Shown here one piece after another: positions 44,077 to 54,840 of a stretch of DNA of 64,000 bases (position 1 is its first letter; each line of letters begins with the position of its first letter). The stretch comes from Phragmites australis. Its lineage: Eukaryota; Streptophyta; Magnoliopsida; Poales; Poaceae. Location: assembly GCF_958298935.1 (NCBI RefSeq), contig NC_084940.1:8772001-8836000 (forward strand). Direction: 5' to 3'. A program made the translations under genes and the position numbers. The notes beneath the pieces are model-generated. The model ran no database searches and had not been told where the DNA came from. It worked only from the letters and a program-made list of their open reading frames with translations.

Positions 44077-45995
44077 CCATCGCCAGATCATCCGGCGAGT
44101 TCACTGCCACCAGACCACCATTTGCATCTTCTCTGAACGAAAAGGTCCGACAAAGCATCCGACGTTCAATCCTTTAACACCGGACCATCCGACGAGTTCA
44201 AGTATATCAGAGTCGATTCTGCAACCTCTCTACAAGAAATGCTCCAGCGTTCACTTCACCCCAACGCCAGACCATCCAGCGTGTACTTCAAGTTTTGCCT
44301 CTGTCTTGAAATGTTTTGGCGTGTACTTGGTCCGAACGCCAGACCATCCGACGTGTACATTTTTCCTAGACTCAGAGACAAACATACCAACTCAATTTTC
44401 TTTGTAACTTTGGTTAGTCATGATCATAATAGTTGTAATATACATGCTTTTGCAACTTATAAATCAACAGACCAAATCCACAACCTTATGAATCACTCAT
44501 CACAAATGAATCAAGACACATTTCAATTTGGTTTCTCAATCTCTCCCTTGATGAATGCATTGACAACCTTCAAAACACAAAGATTTTAGTTTGAAGAAGT
44601 CCAACAAGAGAAGCTTATCCAAGTGAACAAAAACTCAAGAAGGAGCAAAAAATGTCACTTGGTATAAGAAGATTGCAAAAACTCGAAGAGAAGCAAAGAG
44701 TAGCCAAAAACACAATAAAAGCTCAAATATGTAGAAGATGCTTCTCCTCGATGAATGCACAAGTTCATTATAGCATATTTTTCCCTTTTTTATTTTTGCA
44801 AGATTCTTTGTGTATATAATATTTTCTCCCCCTTTGGCAGCACATTCCCCCCGTTTTCATTTATGCAAGATTCTTTGTGTATATAATATTTTCTCCCCCT
44901 ACGGCAATGCAAACATCAATGACAAAAACACCATACAATCCTACTGAGTTTTCACAAGAATATCACAAAGTATTAGCAAATGCTAGAAACATCAAATGGC
45001 TATAGAAAGTAGAATGCGGAGCTCACAAACGCACAAATGCTCAAAAAGATACAATGTCATAAGAACATAAAGCTAGACAATCTAAATGGAAGAACTATTG
45101 GCGCATTTAAGTTCACACAGCCGAATTATGTTAAAATTGACCACCACATAAGCACCTACTCATGCCGAGGCAATACAAGCAATAAGAAATAGCTAACTTC
45201 AATCTCAAACTAGGCAAACAAGTATTCATGATGATAGGCTTTGCAAACGCTCACATATAAAACCAAGACTTAGTTAGATCTAGTGATTAAAAGATGTAAC
45301 ACTGAGGCACATTTTTTTGTTTTTATTTTTATCCTCAAGTTGCCTCTTATCCAAGTGAAGTATCGCGCAACTGTGTACGACAAATACATCGAGGCTTCAA
45401 GATAACCGTATTGAATTATATTTTAGCACAAGAAACTTGATTTCTCAGTATAATCCAATTTTGCATAAATTATCAAGTTTTCACATGATCAAGTCAAGTA
45501 GTGCATTTACGACACAATGAACACATGTTCCCCTAAGGTTCTATCATGAGCTAAACATTTGATAAAGATAGAAACATAATGTAATGTTCCCTAATCAACT
45601 ATCTTGAACCAAGAAGCCTATAACTAGATATTTATCAAACTAGCCTTAACATAAGCATTGATTACGCCAAAGCAAATACGAATATGATGATCAAGAATGT
45701 AGCATTTGATAGTCTATATGATTCGTAAAATTACCAAATTTAATCTTTAGGATAGCTAGCTTGTTTGAAATATTTCAAGTCAAAGTATCAAGATGAGCCT
45801 ACGATTAAAGGCTTGTTCCGTACAACTACTCAACTTAGTCCAAATTCGAGACTAGCAAAAGGAAATGATAATGACATACAATTCCAAGCTCAACTACTAT
45901 GCTTATCTTACATGATGCTATGCAATGCAAGTGCAACAAAAATAAGATAGAGTATGTACTATAGCGGCTCCCCCTCACATAATGTTATAGGGATG

Positions 45996-46265
45996 TCACA
46001 CTCCAAGCTCTCTCCTAAAATAGGTAAATCTTATTGCATCTAAAGGCTTTGTGAAAAAGTTGCCAAGCTGATATTGAGTATCAATGTATCTCAAGTCAGT
46101 ATCTCCCTTCTTATTATGATATCTCAAGAAGTAAAATATCACATCTATGTGTTTGATTCTGGAGTGTTGGATTGTGTTATTGGCTAAGCTGATGGCACTA
46201 GTGTTGTCATACAAAAGTGGCACATTTTTTAAATCTAACCTAAAATCTCTCAAGGTAGCAATCAT
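45996..46265 (-). pseudogene. copia RNase H C-terminal remnant
   Basis: The frame reads LLYDNTSAISLANNTIQHSR, IKHIDVIFYFLR and ends FFTKPLDAIRFTYFRRELGV, the typical end of a copia polyprotein with the DNTSAI motif. Confidence 0.85.
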
Positions 46266-46474
46266 CCATAAAATCTGAGAATAACAGCTAGTGGTAGTAA
46301 CATATTCAGCTCTAGTAGTTGACTGTGTAACAATAGATTGTTTGTGAGAAGACTAACAAACAAGAGAGGTACCTAAGAAATGACAAGTACCCGAGGTACT
46401 CTTCCTGTCAATTCAGCAACCAGTAAAATTCGTATAAAAAAACTTCGAAGAGAAAGCGAAGAGGATGCAGAGAA

Positions 46475-47438
46475 CTAAAGATCATACTCAAGGGTGTGCT
46501 TGAGGTACCTGAGTATACGCTTCACCGCTTGGCGGTGAGATGTCCTTGGTGAAGCTTGGAAGCGGGCACACAAGCATACGACGAAGTGGATATCAGATCT
46601 TATCGCCATCAGGTACAGGAGGGAGCCAATCATGCTCTTGTACTCCCGTTGGTCTACCTCCTCGCCATCTACATCTGGATCAAGCACGGTTGAGGTAGCT
46701 ATTGGTGTCGTCAGGGGCTTTGCATTGCTTATGTCGAACTTTTTCAGTAAATTCTTGGTGTACTTCGTCTGGTGAACAAATGTACCTTACTTTCATTGCT
46801 TGATTTGCAGTCTAAGGAAGAAGTTGAGCTCACCCATCATCGACATTTCAATTTTCTTGCTCATAGTATTTGTAAACTTGACCACAAGTACGTGAGAAGA
46901 GTCGCCAAAGATGATATCATCACCGTATATCTGAACAAGAAGGAAATCCTTACCATACCTAAATATGAATAAAATTTTATCTACCGACCCCATTTCATAC
47001 TCATACTCTAACAAGAAGAACTTAAGCCTATCATACCAAGCCTTAGACATCTGCTTAAGCCTGTACAAGGCTTTTTAAAGCTTGTATACTCTATTAGGGT
47101 ATTTGGGATGCTCAAAACCAAGGGGTTACTTAATATAGACCTTTTTCTCTATGAAACCATTTAGGAAAGCACTCTTGATATTCATTTGATACAACAAAAG
47201 TTTTTTAGGATGCCGCAAATGCAAGGAGGAACCTAATGGCTTCTAGCCTAGCTACTAGTGCAAAGGTCTCTCCGAAATCTATCCCCTCTATTTGAGTAAA
47301 ATCTTGAGCCACAAGTCTAACATTGTTTCTAACAACTGACTCATCCTCCCCCCATTTGTTCTTGAAGACACATTTGGTGCCTATAGAATGAATGTTAGGT
47401 GGTGGCTCTATAAAGACCCAAACTTGATTTTCTCTCAA
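46475..47438 (-). pseudogene. copia reverse transcriptase remnant
   Basis: Three frame-shifted pieces. 47438-47205 holds NKWGEDESVVRNNVRLVAQD and IDFGETFALVARLEAIR. 47068-46793 holds MSKAWYDRLKFFLLEYEYEM and the catalytic box YGDD, with both Asp kept. 46687-46475 holds YLMAIRSDIHFVVCLCARFQ. The order is normal but the frame is broken. Confidence 0.85.
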
Positions 47439-48115
47439 AATTTTCTAGTTCTCCATGCATGACATTGATCCAATTTGAATTAAAAAGAGCGTGTCCAACA
47501 TCATGGGACTCAAAAGAAGCAACAAATACAGTATCTATAACAAATGGATGTCAAGAGTGCTTTCCTAAATGGTTTCAAACCTAGGGGCTCAAAAGAATTA
47601 ACAAATGCATATTGAGCAAATTTGCACCTCGTTATCCTCTCAATAAGGTCGTCAATCATCAGCTGTAGAGGATGTTTTCACTGAATGTGTCGAGGAGCCT
47701 CACGTTGTGAGACGATCTCCCCCTCAATTGCTGCTGGTGCAGGCTCGAAAGCAGTTGAAGTGGAAGTAGAGGCTGCAGGATCCTCTGCCGATGTAGAAGT
47801 AGCAGGAGCCAGCTCTGACATATGCGATGATAGGAAGTAGTGGATCATCCTCATCATCACCGAGAGCTGAAAGGTTGTCATTCACAAAGATGTTTTCCCT
47901 ATCTCTTGATCACCTTCATGCTTAAAAACATAACTAGCACACAAAGTTGATTCATCAAAAGTCACATCACAGGATTCCATGATGGTGTTAGTGTCAAGAA
48001 ACCATGTAAGAATGATCATGAAGGGAATACCCCAAGAAAATTCTATTGGAATAACATAACTTGAATTTGTCAAGATTGTCACGCTTTAGGATGAAGCATC
48101 GACAACAAAAAACTT

Positions 48116-49060
48116 TCAAATGTGAACCTTCGACCTCCTCTCAAAGTGCAACTCATAAGAAGTCAAATTCGAAATTGAGAACAAGAAAATCTGATTGGAG
48201 ATATAGCAAGTTGTACTAATAGTCTCTACCCAAAACTTTCTAGGAATCATATGCTCATCGAGCATCATCCTAGCCATCTCCACTAAAGTGCGATTCTTTC
48301 TCTCAACCACGTCATTCTACTGAGGAACACGTGGGGTAGAAAATTGATGCTCAATGTCATGTTCAAGGCAGAAAGTATAAAAGAGATAGTTCTTGAACTC
48401 GATGTCATTATCACTGTAAATTACTTTCAATACACCAGAGGGTTTTTTGAACAATATTAAAGATAAGATCTGAAAGTGTGAGAACACTTCATCCTTGCTC
48501 ACAAGAAAGTAGACCAAAGAGTAGCGAGAGTAATCATCAATAATGAAAAGTATATACCACTTCTCACACGCTGAACGAACTCAAGATGGACTAACAATGT
48601 CCATACGTAAAGGTTCTCCCGGTCATTCAGTCATCACTAGATTAACTAGTGGGTGAGAAGCACCAACCATCTTATCATGCCAACAAGGAGCGCAAACAAG
48701 GTTCTTCTCAAACTTGAGCTTGTACAATCCTCGGATCAAGCCTAGGGTACTCAAACGAGAAAATAAATCAAAGATCATGTGCCTTAGCCTCTTATGTCAC
48801 CTCCAAAGCTTAGAAGAATGTTGAGCAATTAAACACTGAGAAGAACCATGAGAATTAGAAAAATCAGCTCTAAAAACTCTCTCAACTCGAGAGATCCAAT
48901 AAATTAAAGCGCCTGAAGAATCAAGAACTTGTGAAGTATCACGTTTGAAACGCACTTCCAAGTCCTTATCTAACAACTGAGATACATAAAGTAAATTGTA
49001 TTCCAGATGCTCCATCAAAGCTACATCCTTAAAAGTGAAAATCGCATTCACCTTTACCAT
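48116..49060 (-). pseudogene. copia integrase and pre-integrase remnant
   Basis: 49060-48797 is the pre-integrase segment (EHLEYNLLYVSQLLDKDLEV). 48517-48317 carries VIYSDNDIEF, containing the second catalytic Asp. 48310-48116 starts MVERKNRTLVEMARMML, containing the catalytic Glu (ERKNRT). Stops separate the pieces, including one at 48311-48316 just before VERKNR. Confidence 0.85.
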
Positions 49061-49636
49061 ACCTTTGCTTTCACCCTTCCTTTCCGATCATCCCTGAAAG
49101 TGATGTACTCATGTCTCTACATCGGGGTGAGGCTAGAGAACCATGATGAATGTTCGGTCATATGGCGTGAACAACTGGAGTCGATGAGCCACTTGTTCTT
49201 CAGGACTTCGCCTGCCACCTACATATGAGAAGAGTAATAGGTGGATGGCTCAGTACTGGAATTTGACAAAAACCTCTTGGAAATCTAGTACTGGGTCATC
49301 GCCCTAAAACATTAGAAGTAGATGCATGCAAATTAATACTAGTGCGTTGAGGGCGAGTGCCACGGTAGAGAAAACATGGTCCACCAAGCGTTGCAACTTA
49401 AAGTCTCTTACACGTAAACCAAAATCATATGAATCATGGTAAGTTTCACACCGAACACCACCTTTAAAGGAGAATTGATGAGCGTCTGAAACATGTGGGT
49501 GGGTGTGAGGAAAAGACTCATGTACACCAACAGAGGGATGGTATATGTCCTGAGTGCTTCACTCCCACTCACGCCACTTATCTCTCCTACAATGAAAGTA
49601 AAACCCAACTAAGTAACTCTCTCTCTGACAGTAGGT

Positions 49637-50966
49637 TCAATGGTAGTGTCTCTCAGGTGCACGACTGCCAGTCACTCTAGGATCTCTCACATGTGCTCTC
49701 ATCTTTGGCTGTGGAGCTTTCTTGGATTGTGTTGTGGCTTTCTTCCTTGTGGGTTGTGGCGTGAGTTTCTTGATGGGTTGTGATGTGGTATTGATTTTGG
49801 ACTTCTCGACTTTTAGTGTAGTAGGTGAGGTGAAAATAGTCTTACCAACCTCATTGTAAGCCACCCTCTCAAAACCCAATCCCAAGGCTAAACCTGGCTT
49901 ATCGGCACATATCTTAGTCTTAGCTAAGATCAAATCCATTTTGCCCTTGCATTCTGAGTATTTTTCCACAAGAGAAAGGAGATACTCATTCTCGGTCATG
50001 AGCTTCTCAACTTTTCCTCTAACCCAGCTGAGCTTATCCTTCAGGACAATCAGATGGAACAGTTTGGCTGCACATCCTTAGAACTCTCAGCACTCTCCAA
50101 TCTAGACTCTAGCTCCTTTTTGTGCTTGACTTTCACATCCTTTGAGAGCGAAAGACAATTCTTGCAAGCGTATAAGAGAGTAGCTCTCCTCCTCGCTTGA
50201 GGAAGTGTCGATGTCACTGAACGCTACCACAAACGCCCTTGATGCCGCCTTGGCTGCCTTCTTGGTCATCTTGTCGCGGTTCTTGATGAAGGGTTTCTTG
50301 GACTTCTTGTGTTTGTAGTCGTGGTTCCGGTCTTCACTCTTCTTTAGCTTGGGATATTCCGCCTTGAAGTGGGTGGTGTCACCACACTCAAAGCAGACCC
50401 AAGAACCACCCCTCCTTTGATCTCGGTAGTTGTTATAGAAGTGGGTGAACTTCTTCATAATCAGTACAAGATCCTTATCTTCAAGCATATCTACCTGCTC
50501 CTCTGTAATAGAGATCAAGAAGACAAAGCAAATCCACTAGTTAAGGAGTTAGCATAAGAAACACTAACTCTAGACTGACTCCCACCGCTAGGTCCTAAAA
50601 ACAACACCATGTTCTGAGACAGGGGATTTACTAGGCCTATCCTTGTCGTATTAGCGATCTTGGTAGACTTGAGCTTGTTGAAGAGTTCATCACAAGTCAA
50701 TGTGTCATAATGGATATCTCTTCAATGCTCGAGATCTTCATTTCCTATATGCTACGATTAAGAGCATAGAGAAGCTTGATCGCTCTCTCATGATCAGAGT
50801 AGGGCAAAACTCCAGTGGATCTCAGATTGCTGATAATCCCATCAAAACGAGCAAATATGGAATCTAACAACTCTTCGGAGCCATACACAAATATTTGATA
50901 TTCTTGGTTATATGTGCTTTGGCGCCAAGCCTTGATTTGGTTGGTGCCCTCATGAAAAACACTCAA
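49637..50966 (-). pseudogene. copia gag remnant with zinc knuckle
   Basis: Minus-strand frames 50966-50745, 50700-50515, 50518-50102 and 49999-49637 follow one another. The third has WVCFECGDTTHFKAEYP, a CCHC knuckle whose last Cys is changed to Tyr, then a Lys-rich tail. Gag in Sireviruses is long, in agreement with this extent. Confidence 0.75.
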
Positions 50967-51286
50967 ATTACACCAAAATTCACTAGCAGTCTAGAGGTGT
51001 TGGACTCTGTCAAACTCATTATGACTCAAGCTAATAAACAATATATTTCTAACCTTGTTGTTGGCTTCATATTATTTGTTCTAGGCTTGAGAAGTGCGAG
51101 CAACAGGAATCTCATAGTTGGAGTCTACAACCTCCCATATTGCACTTCCTTGGCTTAAGAGGTAAGCCTCCATGCACATCTTCCAGTACGAAAAGTCACT
51201 CTCATTAAAGAACAAAATCTTCCCATGTCTCTCCATATCGTCAACGGATCACAAAGCCAGTTAAGGTTAACTAGTGATCTAAAATG

Positions 51287-51298
51287 GCTCTGATACCA
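51287..51298 (-). promoter_or_regulatory. primer-binding site (initiator tRNA-Met)
   Basis: The minus strand reads TGGTATCAGAGC, the standard copia site complementary to initiator methionine tRNA, two bases inside the LTR end at 51301. Confidence 0.9.
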
Positions 51299-51300
51299 AT

Positions 51301-52536
51301 TGTTGGATCGAGAATGACGACTAAAGGGGTGGAGGGTGAATATGTGCCTCACAAAATTTCTTTCGAAATTCGATGGCCTTTTCCTAGTTTGGTCACCCAA
51401 TGCACCTCAAAACACAAACGAAAGCAAAACGGAGAGAAACCTTTGTTTAAAGGAAAACTCGGAGAAAACGCTATCATGGGAGTTGATGAACTTTAGGTTC
51501 CATTGATACTCATCCCACAAGTCATTACCACAAACAATTGCAAATAAGAGAAGAAAACTCAAAGAGCAAGAGATGGTCACCAAGAGAAAAAACTCTCCAA
51601 GTTGATGAATTAGAGGCATGAGAATTCAAAACTCACTTCTATGTATTTGCATGTGAATTTTATGTCTTTAGTAATAAGGAGAATGACTTCACGAGGTGTT
51701 GAAAATTCAGCCCAAAAATCAAAATGAAAATCGCATCAAAAAAGGAAAAACTTGCAACAAAGCAAGGAGCCAATAGAAGGAGGCTAGGAGGAGATGAACA
51801 CAAGCATCGTAGGAAACAATCTCCTCAATTCATCCAGAGGACAACCCTCTTTCTGATAGATTACGAGATAGTTTTCTCATAAAAAACTCTCACCTATTAC
51901 AAAGACTAAGCTCTCCTTTCATCTCCTCTAAAACTTATCTCTCAAGACTCAAATAGCTAGCTCAACTCTTTCATACAACATACCCCTCTATTTATAGGCA
52001 TAAGGAGGTTGCTTAACCCTTAAGTTTACTCAAAATACCTCTTGCTTACAATAACCTCCTATCTACCACCGGGGTATTTTGGTTTATTTTTCGCTTTGTC
52101 ATGACTTAGCTTTGCCTCGATGCTAGCTTCGCGATGATGCCACATGCACACCATCCTTCCACGGGTTTGAGGCTAAACTGCAAAACCATCTTGCATGCTT
52201 CTCAAAGCGTGACTCACAGAGCTAGCATCTCGATTCGTGTACTTCATCTTACGATCTTGATCGTCGGCAAGTCTCTCCTGCTTCTGATCCCTCGAGCCGC
52301 CTTGTCACTTGCACTAGCATCTCTTTTGCTCGACTTTATTAACATGCTGTCTTCATCCATCCTTTCATACTTTGCTTGATCACCATATGCACAGCTAGGA
52401 TCACCCTTAACTCCGTCCGGCCTTCTCGATCATCCGGTACCAAGCACCCCACTTGACTCCGATCTTCCCACCGTCGGCCGCCAAGTTACATCCATCACAT
52501 GCACAACACGAGACAAGCAAATATACATCTCCAACA
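51301..52536 (-). mobile_element. 5' LTR of the copia element (1,236 bp)
   Basis: Low end TGTTGGATCG next to the primer site; high end ..CTCCAACA. Similarity to the left LTR region continues for about 70 bp beyond 52536 (to about 52606), so the outer boundary is uncertain. The expected duplication of GTTCA (40210-40214) does not directly follow either candidate end. Confidence 0.8.
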
Positions 52537-53516
52537 ATATATAACTCCACCTGCAATTAGTCTAAATTGAAAACCTCAGTTCAAAGCATATCTTAGAAAT
52601 TATGAACGTCGGTTTCTCATTTCTCTACGTACGTGTATCGTCGACGGGTCCTGTTTGGCTGTTCACTGTGCGTCTGTGCATGGCTTGGCTTGAACGGCTG
52701 ATCAACAGGAGCAGATGTTGGAGCCGGCGGTGCGGGGCACGGAGCACGTGATAAATGCGGCGGCCGATGCCGGCACGGTGCGCCGGGTTGTGTTCACGTC
52801 GTCCATCGGCGCCGTCACCATAGACCCGAACGGCGGGCCGGCCGTGGTCGTCGACGAGTCCTGCTGGAGCGACCTCGAGTACTGCAAGAAACTAAGGTCA
52901 GCACTCAGCAGTCTAGCCTCCGTTCGGTTCGCCTACACGGCTCCACTTAATCATGTTGTAAAACATCACAAGGATATGCCGATGTATTAATTGATAACGT
53001 TAAGCAAACTGAAACAAGCCATTGATTAGAATCAGAAAAAACTCTTGTCATCACTCAACGCTGCCATGGACGTCGTACCACGCCATGCTGCATACATAGC
53101 TGTTGCGTAAGCATGACAATGGTATCACCCACACCCGATTAAAGTAGTTTCTAACAAGTATTCTTCTCATGCCACGCCGGATCAGAACTGGTATTGCTAC
53201 GGCAAGGCCGTGGCAGAGCAGGAGGCACGGGACGCGTCCGAGAGGCACCTCTGCGCCGAGCGCGTCCTGCACCGCGAGGACGTCGTCCAAATCCTCGGCA
53301 AGGTGTTGCCTGAGTACCCGGTGCCCACAAGGTGATACGCAACTTCCATGATCACAACATTATGCTAACTTTAGGTTGTCTAGTTTGCCGTACTTAGCAG
53401 CTCAAGTTAGGCTTGGGTTGGCTTTGGTTGCTGTACATTCTTTCCTCTTAATGAAAAACGTGCTCAGGCACAAAACAAATTGCTATGAATGCAAATGATG
53501 CATCAATGCTACAAAG

Positions 53517-53747
53517 TACTTCCTCCATTTCAAAATACAGGCGGTGGTTTCCGGCATGGTCTCTAAAACCAAACTTTGACCGTTGGTTTCTGTCACATAA
53601 TATTATTTGTAGTAGTAAAATTATAATCGAATCTAGTGATATCATTTTTTAATACAAAGCTTACATATTGCTAGACTAATTGTTAATCAAATATTACTAA
53701 GTTTGAACCTTGAAATATGTGCACGCCTTATAAAAAGAAACGGAGGG
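53517..53747. mobile_element. Stowaway MITE in the last CCR intron
   Basis: Left end CTTCCTCCATTTCAAAATAC and right end (reverse complement) CCCTCCGTTTCTTTTTATAA form the Stowaway terminal pattern. ~230 bp, AT-rich, non-coding. Confidence 0.75.
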
Positions 53748-54445
53748 CGAGCTAGCCTCCTCTTGGAATGCTAGAATTTACTAGTAGGACCATAGTTGGA
53801 ATTACACTATTTCCTTCACAATTTCTACAAAGTTAATTTATGAGAAATCCCTACATTCAAAATAGGAATGAGTCCAGCAAAACTTCAGAGATGCTTAGGA
53901 TTATCATTTGGTTATTTTCTAGTACTTAAGACTTAATAATAGGATTAGTTAGTTACTTGGCGAGTACTTGATTAAGGCGGATTCCACCTTTTGGTTGGTG
54001 ACGGATAAGACGAGGGAGAGAACTTGATGTTGACTGAAGCCCAGGTGCACAACAAGCAGTAGGTAATTGTTGCAGGTACATCAAAACTCACTAGTGACGG
54101 CACGAGCTCAGCGCTGGAGAAGAGTTAGAATGTTAAGTTTTTAAACTGTGATGTGTACGATTGAAGGTGGCTAGAGAAGGTTTCTAACGTGTAAATGAAT
54201 TGAATAGGTAATATTTTAAAGCTCTACCATAGTAACCTGTTGCCATTGAGTTGGATCAGAATACAGAAGGATGAAGCTCCTCTAATGCTATTTTACAAAC
54301 CGGGAAAATGTGGTTAATTACCACTGTAATGCGCCGAACTGAAAGCGGCAACTTACCAATGTATGCTGACATGTGCAATTGGTCATGGTCTCATGGATGC
54401 CCACATGCTCTCAAGAAGTGAACCCACCAAAGCAGCTTTATAAGA

Positions 54446-54690
54446 GTCTGTTTATTTTAGCTGTGGATTATGAAAAATAGCATATAGATTGTGAATTATA
54501 AAAACTGGATTCTATAATTTGCAGAAGCTGATGGAAAACAGATTACTACATTGTTATAATATGGAGGCTAGATTATACAATTCAGCTTTTACAATCTAGT
54601 ATGTTTGTTTCAAGCAGAAGCTACAGGATCTTAGCCTCCAGTTTATATCTGTAATCTGTAATCTACAAACTGAAACCAACAGATCCTAAG
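54446..54690. mobile_element. hAT-like MITE beside the last CCR exon
   Basis: The left end AGAGTCTGTTTATTTTAGCT resembles the reverse complement of the right end, TTAGGATCTGTTGGTTTCAG. The interior is made of pairing segments (GCTGTGGATTATG.. with ..TAATCTACAAAC). It lies where the first half of the last CCR exon is missing. Confidence 0.6.
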
Positions 54691-54840
54691 ATGTCCAACC
54701 TGAAGCTACAAGATCTTGGCCTTTAGTTTATACCTGTTAATCACTCACTGTACGAGACAGTGAAGAGCCTCCAGGAGAAGGGACACCTCCCGGTGCTAAG
54801 CGGAGAGATCCTGGCAGAATTTAACAGTGTGACGGCATGA

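Larger units (their letters stand above)
42468..45995 (-). mobile_element. 3' spacer of the copia element with palindromic repeats and PPT-like motifs
   Basis: Non-coding between RNase H and the 3' LTR. CGGACCATCCGG-type palindromes recur (42576-42588, and 44090-44360 in several variants). Two copies of AGATTCTTTGTGTATATAAT followed by TTTTCTCCCCC occur at 44801-44838 and 44868-44900. Their complement is a purine tract, as is GAGGGGGAGCCGC at 45965-45977. The CACTA element at 42658-44076 is nested here. Confidence 0.6.
40215..52536 (-). mobile_element. Sirevirus-like Ty1/copia retrotransposon with nested insertions
   Basis: Reading right to left: 5' LTR 51301-52536, primer-binding site 51287-51298, gag, integrase, reverse transcriptase, RNase H, a long 3' spacer, and 3' LTR 40215-42467. 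LTR ends are TGTTGGA and TCCAACA. The 3' LTR contains a gypsy solo LTR and the spacer contains a CACTA element. Without these, the element is about 9.9 kb. The reverse transcriptase wording (MGELNFFLRLQIKQ), the CHCC-knuckle gag and the palindromic CGGACCATCCGG repeats in the 3' spacer fit the Sirevirus/Maximus lineage. Coding regions are full of stops. Confidence 0.85.
40155..54840 (+). pseudogene. cinnamoyl-CoA reductase (CCR) pseudogene split by nested transposons
   Basis: CCR reduces hydroxycinnamoyl-CoA esters in lignin synthesis. Four remnants remain in order. 40155-40200: exon 1 end, GCHSVFHTASP then V-T-N-D after a one-base loss, followed by a GT donor at 40201. 52709-52896: exon 2, [14 protein letters not shown].. 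to [11 protein letters not shown], with one base lost before the donor. 53186-53334: NWYCYGKAVAEQ, the CCR signature with the catalytic Tyr and Lys, fused directly to RHLCAERVLHREDVV. The join deletes roughly 75 residues normally between them. 54745-54840: last exon, SLYETVKSLQEKGHLPVL to the stop. Intron 1 holds the copia element at 40215, 14 bp after the donor. The last intron holds two MITEs. It cannot encode an enzyme. Confidence 0.88.

Noticed and set aside
51287..51298. tRNA-like sequence
   Set aside because: It is the retrotransposon primer-binding site complementary to a tRNA end; no cloverleaf is present. No tRNA or rRNA gene was found in the window.
52661..52665. GTTCA as the right-hand target duplication of the copia element (matching 40210-40214)
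   Set aside because: It lies 55-125 bp away from either candidate LTR end. A five-base match within that distance can easily arise by chance.
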